A program made the position numbers and the translations under genes. A DNA stretch of 64,000 bases from Sistotremastrum niveocremeum HHB9708 (lineage: Eukaryota > Basidiomycota > Agaricomycetes > Sistotremastrales > Sistotremastraceae), in assembly GCA_001630475.1 (NCBI GenBank), contig KV419444.1, positions 9,515 to 73,514 of the forward strand. The letters are read 5' to 3'. The notes beneath the pieces are model-generated. The model worked only from the letters and a program-made list of their open reading frames with translations, was not told the DNA's origin and did not search any database. The number at the start of each line of letters is the position of its first letter. Position 1 is the stretch's first letter. Below are positions 11,206 to 22,023 of this stretch, piece by piece.

Positions 11206-11438
11206 TCTGCGAGCTGCTTTGTACCCTTGTTCGAGCACTCAGCGTCCGGGGACTATGTATTTTCTCTCGAATGACAAGACCAAAACCCAGGAGTTGAGAT
11301 GAAGATAGACTGAAGTGCGGGGGTGATGACGACCATATCGGGGATTAGGTTCGATCAGGAGGACGTAGACGGCGGGACAGCGAGAACAGAGCGGTACACT
11401 GAATCGAAGGATCCAGAGACTCAAGTCCAATGAGCAAG
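11206..11438. other. Convergent 3' spacer
   Basis: This is the tail-to-tail region between the permease gene and the small COX14-like gene. No coding feature is seen. Confidence 0.5.
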
Positions 11439-11830
11439 TCAAGCAGGTCGCTTGAAGGCGCTTTGTGCAGCGGTGGCTAACGCAAGCTCCTCCTGCGCAA
11501 CTACTCAGTGATTGAAAGCAGAGAAGGGGATACTACTAACATCTTTCTGCTTCTGTATTTCAAGCTGTCGTTGAGCGAGAACCTGAGATAACTCTTAATA
11601 TTGCTTCGTGGACAGTGTATCTATAGTCACCTCTGGAAGGCAACGCTGACTTTAGCTTTCATTGCTACGTAAGACATTGGATCTCGAATTGGCGACGCAC
11701 CTTTGCCTCGTTCTATAGTCGCCTTATGAGCGAGTCCGCTCAGGACAAATCCATACACGCATAAGCCTACACATCCCCAGACAAGGCCTCGATGAGCAAG
11801 ATCTGCCAGGGGAACCCGGCGTAGAGCCAT
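11439..11830 (-). CDS. Small single-pass membrane protein, COX14-like cytochrome oxidase assembly candidate
   Basis: The product is about 85 aa. It begins MALRRVPLADLAHRG, followed by one hydrophobic helix (LVWGCVGLCVYGFVLSGLA) and a positively charged, then coiled C-terminus (VLAQRQLEIQKQKD..AQEELALATAAQ). The layout of a short N-terminus with a D-x-x-H-R motif just before the single helix matches the fungal COX14 family, small inner-membrane proteins that help assemble cytochrome c oxidase. Three introns are needed: donor after ERGK at about 11705, donor after MKAK, and one before VAQEEL. The stop is at 11439-11441. The family call rests on weak short-range similarity and could be wrong. 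The presence of a small spliced membrane protein is better supported. It is divergent from SWR1. Confidence 0.5.
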
Positions 11831-12090
11831 ATGTTAGCGCGACAAGCATGACCAAACACCTATGCCCGCCCGCGAAAAAATGGCTCGCTCAACTCACGCA
11901 ACGACCTTGACTGGAGAAATTGAACTTGCCGCTCCCCCGACTGACTGAACCTTACTCTCCTGGCTCAGTCCCAAGCACAAACGTTGAAACAGGCTCGACG
12001 TCTCATGCCGATTTCGCGGAGAAATTCGCGAACTGGCTGTGTTAGCGACTCGCGTCTCATCTGAAACGCACTCGTTCTGATTCAACAGCA
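11831..12090. promoter_or_regulatory. Divergent promoter of the COX14-like gene and SWR1
   Basis: This 260-bp spacer lies between two start codons on opposite strands. No TATA box or other recognisable element was identified. Confidence 0.45.
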
Positions 12091-15000
12091 ATGGCCAAGG
12101 GCAAAAGTAAAAACAAGGTTGCAGATCTTCACCCTGAATTTGAGCAAGGGTCTTCGACTGGAGCTACCAATTTTGAGGAGTCAGCAGCTATCGAACGAGC
12201 TCGGGCAGATCTGTTGCAGGATAAGCAGCGTCAATTAGAACATATACTGGATAAACATGATGACTTGGTGAGTGCTATTGGCTTTCTAACCGTGGATAGG
12301 TATGGATTCTGATCATACTGTGAAGCTGCGCGAATCATTCCACCTCGAGAAGTTCGTAACCCTCGTATCTTATGATCCTAAAGTAAATGAGCGAGGTTTT
12401 ACGGTTATGAATTGCTATTAACTGAATTTATAGGTAGCCAAAGAAGACAATTCAAGTGTTTTCCTTCAGGTGAACATATTCGATCGGTGTTTCCACCTTC
12501 TCATATGTTTTTTCCCAGTACAAGGAGCCTCATGATCTCTTAGCTATAACCCCTACAAATGGGTCAAATTCGGCTCGGAAAACTCGGAAAGGGATCAGCG
12601 AACGGCGAGAATCACTGAAAGCTCCTGTCAGTCCTCAAACTCCACTTTACGGGAAAAGTACTTCGAAACCAGGCGGGAGAGCTGTCGGTGTGGCCTCAGG
12701 ATCTCCGAAGGGGAAAGGAAAGGCCCGAGATGAAAGCAAATCACTCCTTCCCGAGCCATCATTGGCAACCGACCGTTCTCGCGAAACGGCTCGAACACCT
12801 CCCACCTCTTCGAAAACGCTCCGTCGATCTCGCCCAAACCAAAACAAAACCGATGCCAAATCAGCAGTTGTTGCTTCTGCAAAAATGCGCAGTTCAACTC
12901 GCTCTAAATCGGTCGCGCCGTTGTCCCGTTCCGAAGACACGTTAGATACTGCTGTTGAGAGGTCGACCACGTCAAGTGGCTATCGTAAAAGAAGATCCTC
13001 TCGAAGTCCGGAACCGATTCCTTCGAAGCGAAGGTCTACTCGTGATAATCGTCAGAATCAGAATCGTGCCACACCACCAGATTGGGAGAGGGCTCTCAAG
13101 GTCACTCCTCCGCGTGCTCAGCCGGTGACCCCGCTCACCATTAAACGGATCAAACTGTTTCAACGACCTCGTCCAATCAACTGCACACATCCCTCCCAAG
13201 TTCCTCGTCGCCCTCCACATAATTGGTCGCTGCCCTCATACCTCAACTCATATACCATGCTTCTTACACCTGAAGAAGAAGGAAACCTTCAGATAGCGGA
13301 ACTGGAGTCACGAGCGTTACAGGACGCTTCCATTCAGAATCGGCTGGCATCACTGCAAAGATCAGGTCGTATTCTCTCAGCGTACTCCACGAGAGAACCG
13401 CAACCGGAACACATTCGAGAAATAGACCATCACGATCATCTGGTTAGCGCTGCATGTCAACAAGCGGCTGTCATATCCAACCTCAAGTCGAGTCATTTGC
13501 AAGGTTCCAAACGGATTGCCAAAATGATATCCACATATTGGCTTGGTACGAAAGGCATTCAAGAGAAGTCTACAAAGGAGGAAAATAAGCGAATGCGTGC
13601 TCTTGCAAAGACTACCGGAAAATTAGTTGTAGAAGAATGGAAAAAGGCCGTATTCGTGAGTTCACACAATTCGTACCCCCCACTGTCTCCTGCGCGATTT
13701 AACTCCGGCTTAGCATGTCCGAGAACAAAGGAAGCAGCTCAGGCAAGAAGAAGAAACACGACTAGGTCGAATCCATCTTGACAAGATACTTGACAAATCT
13801 GGGCGTATCCTAGACGCACAACAGCAGGAAATGACTCGTGCGACGCGGTCCAGCAGCCGTGATTCTAGTGCTTCAGTGACCATGAATGAACCAGACGGGG
13901 AGACATCTGCAGAGGAATCTGATGACGAAGAGGAGCCATCCAATGGATCCGACTCACCAGCTCTCTTGCAGCAAGATAGCAGTGGACTGAGCCAGGACCA
14001 TGGCATTCCTGAGGACATGGGAGCACAGTCGCAGAACGGCCTCGCCATCGACGAAGAACTAATTCAAGCCGAAAGTCACCAAGCCGATCTTCCATCTCCA
14101 GCATCGCAATCCCCTCTGGTACATGGAGAGAACGACGACGACGATTCCGACGCAGAGCTGCCAGGGGACTTGCCGTTCGATTTAGTGATCCCGAGGCATT
14201 CAACATCTCGCGAATCGTCAGGACCTTCAGAAAACGTCGCGACGCCGTCTTCTTACACCGAACCAATGGCTCCTTTCGATGACATCGTTCTCCACGAGAG
14301 TGCAACGGAAGCAGAGGGCTTACCAGTAGACGCCGGTGCCGATGTCGGTTCAAAAAATATAGTCATCGCTACCGCCCTCGAAGACAATACTGAGGAGCAT
14401 ATGGGAATAGATTCCAAGCCATCGCCTGTAATATCGAGCTTACCAGGAGCCGAAATTGACCACGCAGGCGGCCGTGTGGACGACGTGAGGCCGACCGCGG
14501 ATCACGTAGAGGGTGAAACTAGTCAACACGAAGATTCGGATGCGGAGGACCTATATGAATTGCTTCCCAAGCACTTACGTGATTTCGCTGCTACGTACGT
14601 TGAGAGAGATCCCGAGGCAAAAATCAATCCACCAGTTCTGCTTCGGGGCACCTTACGTCCGTACCAACAATCTGGCATGGAATGGCTGGCAAGCTTGCAT
14701 TCCAACTCGCTCAATGGTATCCTTGCAGACGAAATGGGCTTGGGGTGAGAGACCTTCCGGACTTTGGTGACGCTCTACGATTAAACTCATCCCTGTCCGC
14801 AGGAAGACAATCCAGACTATATCGTTGTTAGCGCATCTTGCCTGTGATCATGGAATCTGGGGACCCCATCTAATCATTGTTCCGACCAGTGTTCTGTTGA
14901 ACTGGGAAATGGAATTCAAGAAATTTCTTCCTGGCTTCAGGATCCTGACATACCATGGCAGCACAAAGCGACGTAAAGAGCTCCGAGTAGGATGGAACAA

Positions 15001-17278
15001 CCGTCACGCGTTTAACGTCTGCGTCACGTCTTACACGTTAGCCAGCCGGGATGCACACATTTTCAAACGCAAACCTTGGTATTATATGATACTCGACGAG
15101 GCACATATGATCAAGAATTTCAAATCGCAACGTTGGAACACTTTGCTCATGTTTCGCTCTTTTCGTCGACTTCTTCTAACTGGAACACCTCTGCAAAATA
15201 ATTTGACCGAACTATGGTCTCTCCTACAATTCCTGATGTCGGGGGCCTCTTTTGTTAATCTAAAGGAGTTCGGAGATTGGTTCGCCAGTGAGTGCCTTTT
15301 CCAATGTCAAGATCTAAATCGAACATTGATCATCCGTGTAAGATCCATTGGAAAAAGCTATTGAGATGGGTACATCTCTTGATGAGGAAACCAAAGAACG
15401 TGTGGCTAAGCTGCATACCGTCCTGAGACCATATTTACTTCGGCGACTCAAAGCCGACGTTGAAAAGGAACTGCCTAGCAAATACGAACACATCGTGATG
15501 TGTCGCCTTTCTAAGCGACAACGGCTATTGTATGATGAATTTATGTCTCGGGCCCAGACCAAGGAAGCTCTAGCCTCCGGGATGTATCAAAAAATCGCCA
15601 ACATTCTTATGCAGCTCCGGAAAGTTTGCAACCATCCGGACCTATTCGAAGTTCGTCCCATTGTCACGTCGTTTGCCATGTCTCGATCTGCCATCGCAGA
15701 CTACGAGATCCAGGAACTGCTGATCCGTCGTCGCATGGTCGAATCATCAGACCGGAGTTCCACAGTCAACATGGATTTCCTCGGCCTTCAGTTCAGTCAA
15801 TTACATGACACATCCCTGATTGCAGCTCTCTCCAGACAACACCTTGATGCGAGCTCTCTTCTCATCACCGCAGCTCCCCTCGTCGGCGTCGAACCTCCAT
15901 CCGAATCGCGGAGTATCTCCGGGTTTCGGAAACGCCAATCCTATCTTTCCCACTTGGCTGTCATTCAAAGACAAAAACATACTGCATATATCAATGCTCT
16001 TCGATGTCGTACTATTCCCATGGTGTCGTCCGAAGTGCTGCGATTGGTCGAGAAAGCCGCCTCTCCAATTGTGCCTATGTCCACGTTGAAGCAGGGGATC
16101 GTCAATCACCTTGAACAATTCACAGTCACATCCAGACTCGTGAAGTCGTATGAGCAGCGCCTTGATAGCATTCAGGATGTAGTGCGGACATTTGCAGTCA
16201 TCACCCCGAATGTTGTTGCGAATGACCTACCTCAACTCGCCATTCCCATCAACGCAGATATAATTGGTCACACAATGTCAGAAAATCCAAATTTCGACTC
16301 CTTGATGCATCTTCCTGCAAACCGCCTTCAGATTGCCTTCCCTGATCCCAGTCTTTTGGAGTATGACTGTGGAAAGTTGCAGGAACTCGCTCGTTTGTTG
16401 CGGGAAAGAAGGGTGGGAGGTCACCGCGTGCTGATTTTTACACAAATGACTAAGATTCTCGACATCCTCGAAATGTTTCTCAATTTTCATGGATGGCTTT
16501 ATCTTCGACTCGATGGCGCGACCAAAATTGAAGACCGGCAGTACGTCACGGAGCGTTTCAACGCTGACCCACGGATTTTTGCCTTCATAGCCTCGTCTCG
16601 CTCTGGCGGAGTCGGTATCAAGTAAGTGGTGTGCGATTCCCTGCAACCTAAACTCAAGAAACCTAGTTTGACTGGCGCGGACACCGTCGTCTTTTATGAC
16701 AGTGACTTCAATCCTCAGATGGATCGGCAATGCGAAGATCGGTAGGTTCGCAAGCATTGATCGCGATCGCATGAATTAAAGGCGTTCCTTCCAGCGCTCA
16801 TCGAATTGGTCAAATTCGGGACGTTCACATTTACAGGTTTATATCCCAACACACTGTTGAAGAAAGCATTTTCCATAAAGCCAATCAAAAGCGTTCGCTG
16901 GACGATCTCGTGATCCAGCAAGGCGAATTCGACTGGCGTACCATCTTCTCTGAAGAGAACGTTTTGACCAAAGCTCTCGAGGAGTTTGAAGATCAAGAAG
17001 ACGTGCGTGCAGCACGCGTCGCGGCCCGCGAAGAAGCTTGGATCGCCGGTGAAGAACAAGCCGAATTTGGCGACAACGAAGTGCCGACAACGCCCACTGC
17101 CACCCAGCCTGGGGATGCCCTCGTTGAGAATCAGGGTGAAGATCGAGTAGCTGCGATCAATGGGTTCTCAGAGGTTCCTGGAGAGGCCGCAGAGGCGGAA
17201 GAGGAGGGAAGCACGGCCGATTATATGCTGGCGTTCGTGAACCGGCATTGGGAATTCTTTGAATCTTGGAAAATATAA
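12091..17278 (+). CDS. SWR1: SWR1 helicase, catalytic subunit of the H2A.Z-exchanging chromatin remodeller
   Basis: This is the Snf2-family ATPase that replaces H2A-H2B with H2A.Z-H2B in nucleosomes. A long basic, Ser/Arg-rich N-terminus starting [14 protein letters not shown] is followed by an HSA domain ([28 protein letters not shown]) that binds actin-related proteins. A conserved linker follows ([16 protein letters not shown]) and then an acidic histone-binding region. The ATPase has motif I ADEMGLG joined by splicing to KTIQT, motif [12 protein letters not shown], motif [13 protein letters not shown], and after the long Swr1/Ino80-type insert [23 protein letters not shown] plus NLTGADTV, and MDRQCEDR plus AHRIGQ. 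A downstream Swr1 block reads [16 protein letters not shown]. Length is near 1,600 aa, normal for Swr1. Introns lie at about 12270, 12380-12430, 13655, 14747, 15290, 16622 and 16743. It is convergent with the kinesin gene, with 74 bp between stops. Confidence 0.93.
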
Positions 17279-17352
17279 GAAAGCCCGCTCTGCGCTCAGC
17301 TGCTACGTTTCGGCGTCACATATAGTTTACATATTATAGTACAGTGATTATA

Positions 17353-19990
17353 TTAATGTCTATCCTTTATCGCAGCTTCGCTGTCATTCTTGCCACTGAG
17401 CAAAAGATCCATCAGCTTATCGACTGCGCTCTGCGCAGCTTCATTGGCTTCCTTCTGGTCAGCACCCTTCCTGATTGTGGCTTCATATTCTGTCGCTCTT
17501 ACAGATTCTATCTCTTCACTATGGACTTGTTTCACCTAATGATGGAGCGAAAATGAGAATTCTGTTCCCCAGGGACAAACATGTTCTCACCTGACGAAGC
17601 CACGCGTCGTACATACCTTTCTGAGTTCTTTGTTTTGCATCATCGACGCTCAGCCCGTGTGTTTTAGCTCTCTGAATTTCGTCTTCCAGAACCTCCGTAT
17701 ATGTGCTTCCCATAGCAGTCTCGAAGGCTAGCCAGTGTTCTCTAGGGATCGTCTTGAGGTCAAGCGAGTCGCCCAGTCTATCTTTGGGAACATGGTAAGG
17801 AGATGCACCTAGAGGTGAAAGAATAGAGGATACAATTAACGAGCGACATGGCTCTCGGTCTGGCGGACGTACCATAAATTTCGTCTGCTGCTGCCTTCTT
17901 TCGAGTTTTCATCACGCTATTCCGCGTCTTTGTCCGAGCAGTCAATAGGAGATAATTGAAGGCCCCATATGATTCCATGGCAGCCGTCTTGACGACATCG
18001 TGCGCCGACGTTCTCTCCAAGTTCTCCGGGATCTGAGCTTTGAAACAAGCTTCGATCCATTCTGCAGTATACATCCTAGCAAGATGTTTGCCAGTTTTGG
18101 GAGGCGGACATAATTTGACAGGGTCGATAGCCATTGGGTACTTGATGGTATCATCGAACGGCCGTATCTTTTTGCCTTTGAGAGCAGCTTGTTTGGCTTG
18201 AGCTTGATGGCCGGCTTTGGCGCGCGCCAGAGAACGCTTTTCGAATTCCTTGGTAAGAAATTCGATTGTATAAACGTGATCCCAAGTTCTCGGATCGTCC
18301 TTGTTCATGACGGGAGTTCCACGGCTTTTGGGCACGTCGACTCGGAATGGTGAGGCATAGGAAAGCGTATTGACAGAGTGAGGAGTATCTTCCAAAAACA
18401 CAGTGAATCAGCGATATGAACTGATAGTGGCCGGAATACAAACCTTGCAAATGGGGAGACATATGAGCAATGACAATAGTCTTGCTCAGTCTTGTGCTCT
18501 CTAAGTCAAATATAGACTGGGAGAATGAGATATGAGGACCATCTCACAAGTACATAAGCAAGCACCGAATCAACTGACCTTGAGTAAGAGCGTGAGCTTG
18601 TTTGTACGAAATGGTATATGGACGAATGTTGTTGCTTCCAGGCCAGACTTGGCTCTAGTTCTGACGCATTCCTTCAAGTTAGCGAGACTCTTGTTGTTCT
18701 CGCGGCTCTGGTCCATGAGCAACTTGGAGTGTGCTTTGGAGTCATCGTATCTTTCGCTTCCCGCCAAACTTCATTCAAGATGAGTGACATGATAGAGAAG
18801 GATGATTCGAATACTCACTCGACGAGGATAAGCTCTCCATCGTCAGCATGAGGTAGCAAAGTGTTGTGAGCGCGTATAGTCAAAACCGCGTGACTGCGGC
18901 TACTCTGAGCGTTCCGGGCTGTGGCACTGACACGACGATGGGCCAAGGCGTTGGTGATGAGTGAGTTCAGCTCTTCAGAGCTGGTAACGTTGGTTTCGAC
19001 AAGCCTCGGTCTGACAAAACCAGCCTAAAAACCAGACCAGTCAGTTGTAGTGCAGATAAAGTAATAGTGACGTTCGAGCTCACCTTGTCTTCATGAATGT
19101 CCACAGGCTTTCTCGGGGAAGTCTCGTCGTCTGGGTTGTACCCTTGCTCCAAGAGGTCGTACGCTGTTTTACCAAGCAGTTCTAAGAAGGTCACGGAAAA
19201 CTCGAAGATATTGGTCGCGCCGTCTTCATTTTTCCGAGCATCTTGGGTGGAGTCTAGGAGTCTGGCAGATGTTTTCTCGGCCGCAGGAAAAAGATCTCGA
19301 GCAATAAGGTGCTCAAGTGACTCCATAGTGTATCTATGCCGCGTGAGTTGGAATACGGCATTCAAGGAAACAAGCATACGTCTTTCCCGCCCCTGTCTGT
19401 CCATAAGCCATGATACACGATACGCCTCCCTCAAGAGCGAGATTGATCATCTGATCTCATTGTGTCAGATTGCGAGGTTCGCGCAGGAAAGTGAACAGTA
19501 TACATCATGGGCTTGAACAGTTCTTTGGTAGATTTCGTCATTCGATATCTGAGGACCAAAAGCCAAGTCTGCTTCAAAGGTCTTCTGAGTCAAGGTAGGA
19601 CCGTTCCACTAGACAGGTCCAAAGTAAGTGGCATATATGAACATGCATGCGCAGTATATGCACCTTCATGCCTGGCACGTGCGCGACCATAACGCCTGGC
19701 TCCGCACTAATGACGCTAATGCCAGCCTTGAAGTTTTCGACGGTGACGGGTTCAGAGACGTCTGATTCTGCATCCGAAGCCGGCGTTTTTTCGCTTTCAA
19801 AGCGAATGAGCTCTCGCTCGAGCGGCGGACGCGTCCGAAACGCGACAATGACATCCTTGTCTTCACGACGACTCGCAGTATCGACAGATGACTCAAAGCC
19901 ACGCGCTGGGGGTTGAGTGCTCTCCCATTGCGTGAGGAGGGCGCGATAGAGGTGTTGATTGGCAGTGATGTTCTGTGAGGAAAGGGACAT
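17353..19990 (-). CDS. Kinesin motor protein, kinesin-13/KIF24-like
   Basis: This is a microtubule motor ATPase with an internal or N-terminal motor. A 40-aa leader (MSLSSQNITANQHLYR) precedes the motor core, which starts DKDVIVAFRTRPPLERE. The P-loop AYGQTGAGKT is completed at about 19382, switch I is AQSSRSHAVLT, and switch II is LVDLAGSERYD. The segment NKSLANLKECVR followed by VHIPFRTNKLTLLL resembles kinesin-13 and KIF24 (usually NKSLLALKECIR..HIPFR) more than the N-terminal cargo kinesins. The motor ends near NTLSYASPFRV, and the remaining 300 or so residues are mostly charged with a helical C-terminus (KEANEAAQSAVDKL). The start is at 19990 and the stop at 17353-17355. About nine exons are needed. 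Assignment to kinesin-13, and so to microtubule depolymerisation, is an inference from two motifs. Confidence 0.82.
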
Positions 19991-20198
19991 TTCGTAGGAG
20001 AAGGAGTTGCAAGCGGTACAAAGGGCTGTAGGAGACGATGGAAAGACAGTCGCGTCGAATGACGAGCTTAAGTAGATAGGACGGTAGCATGTGGGACATG
20101 AAGTTGAAGTTGACTTTCGGAGCCGGCATCGAGATCTGATAGCATCCAGTCACTTTCGGACTTTCCTTTTTTGTGCAAGTCAAACGACCAAAGCAGCC
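19991..20198. promoter_or_regulatory. Divergent promoter of the kinesin and VIP36-like lectin genes
   Basis: This 208-bp region lies between oppositely oriented start codons. No specific element was identified. Confidence 0.45.
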
Positions 20199-21660
20199 AT
20201 GGCCACCAGCGTTCTGGCCTTCCTCCTGCTCCTATTTATCGAACCTATTCTAGCCAAGCAGCAAGTTGACGAAGAGTTCCTTCGCAACAACAGAACTATA
20301 GAGCGTGTATGTCCAATGTCGTCCTTGATTCTGCTGCATTTTTCATCGTTCCTGACCAGTTCGTGAACATCCGGACTCATTCCCTTCATGCGCCCTATAT
20401 CGACCAGGACTTGCAAAACCGGTCAGGCCATCGCTGACAGAAACTCTTCTTTGCAACTGAACTCTTTGATTCTAGATGGTGGGATTTTGGAGCCGACGCC
20501 TATGTCGTGAGTAGCATGCGAATCTCTCAGTCTTCTTGTCTCAAATTTGATTTCTCTAGAATACGAATAAGCACATCCGTCTAACACGCGCCGTGTCCTC
20601 ACAAATGGTCATTCATCTTTTCCCTCCTACGCCCTCTCGACACTGAAATTCAGGCAACCCACAGGGATGGTTGTGGTCCCGCCTTCCATTGACGGCCATC
20701 CACTATGAGATAGATGTCGAATTCAAGGTACGTACTTGCTGTATCAATTTATTCTCATCGCTCATGGTTGTTTACCAGGTCTCAGGAGACTCATCGCATC
20801 TTTACGGAGACGGTTTCGCGATGTGGCTTACACGAAAACGCGCAGAGCCAGGTCCACTCTTTGGCGCTCCTGATTATTTTGAAGGTTTGGGTGTCATTGT
20901 CGATACGTGAGCATACTACTTTGTCTCGATATTCGTCTCTGACGACTGACTACAGCTATGCTAACTCTCGACATTCATATGGTTTCCCACGGATAATGGC
21001 AGTATTGGGAGACGGGAAAACCCATTTCGACAAAGATAATGACTTCGATGGGCAAACACTGGACGCCTGTAGCGTGCGTAATTCTTTCAATCTCTCGGTC
21101 GCTTTACGACCTTCTTTCCATAGGCCAATATCCGTCGCGCCAGCGTGGCAACCAAGCTGAAGGTGACGTACGTCAAGGATGAACTCCTTGAGGTCAAAGT
21201 ACAATATAAAGGCTGTTTGTCACTTTTCCACTTTCCACCTTTCCATTCGCTTATGATGTTTCAGGGGATGAGTGGACCCCATGCATCAAAGTCCGAGATG
21301 TATCTCTCCCAACATCACCCTTCCTCGGGTTCACTGCACTCACTGGCGAAGTCTATGACGCACACGAGTACGACCCATCATTATATCTACCCAGACTGAA
21401 CTGACTGTCATTACAGTATCGTCTCCGTCTCATCAAACTCCGCCTATCTCTCCCTTCCAGGCCGATCACGAACTGAACTTCAAGGCGCATACTCTCCAAA
21501 AGGATCAAGCTGGTTTTGGACTTTACTCAAATGGACTACCTTCTTAGCAATAGCTTTCGTTGCATTCACTGCATACACGACATGGGCAAAGCGTAATGGT
21601 CGCGTGCATGGCGGCTTTGGCAACATTGTAAACAGATATGACCCCAACAAACGCTTCTAG
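20199..21660 (+). CDS. L-type lectin cargo receptor (VIP36/ERGIC-53/Emp46-47 family)
   Basis: This is a type I membrane lectin that cycles in the early secretory pathway and carries glycoproteins. A signal peptide (MATSVLAFLLLLFIEPILA) is followed by a legume-lectin-like domain: NIRTHSLHAPYID, RWWDFGADAYVN, the core DGFAMWLT, the metal-site region GVIVDTYANSRHSYGFPR, and LGFTALTGEVYDAHD near its end. A transmembrane helix (LKWTTFLAIAFVAFTAYTTW) precedes a short cytosolic tail ending DPNKRF, close to the KRFY tail of VIP36, which acts in coat and ER-exit recognition. Length is near 330 aa. Several introns interrupt it, at about 20308-20365, 20505-20560, 20600-20660, 20727-20780, 20907-20955, 21075-21123, 21211-21265 and 21367-21417. 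The stop is at 21658-21660. Confidence 0.87.
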
Positions 21661-22023
21661 GCCCTTGCTGGCTGTCCATCTGACTTCGAGGTCGATGTAT
21701 ATACGCCCTTGACGACCTGTGCATTTGAGTAGCCTGCTTAAGGAGGGTATGAGGTGTTTGAGGTCGAACAAGACGGCCCCGTCATTGACTTGTACTACTA
21801 TGCGCTACTGCTACTTGCTAATGCTAATGCTAATGCTACGCTAACTAACTACCTACTACTATGCTACCTACTGCTACCTATGAAAGAGGGAACGGAACAC
21901 AAGAATGATGAATGGATGGATGGAGACACATTGTGAGATGAGATCGCTAACTACTAAGAACAGGGACTGCAAATACAAAAAGTCGGGCATTGGACGAAAG
22001 CAAAGAAGGGCAGAGTACATGTC
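21661..22023. other. Convergent spacer with CTA/CTAATG-rich simple repeat
   Basis: This is the tail-to-tail spacer between the lectin and transportin genes. From about 21796 to 21880 it contains a degenerate simple repeat built from 'gctaat' and 'ctac' units, including three consecutive 'gctaat' copies. No gene was recognised. Confidence 0.6.

Noticed and set aside
12091-13781. Separate gene upstream of SWR1
   Set aside because: This segment carries the HSA domain and splices in frame into the conserved [15 protein letters not shown] linker, so it is the SWR1 N-terminus.
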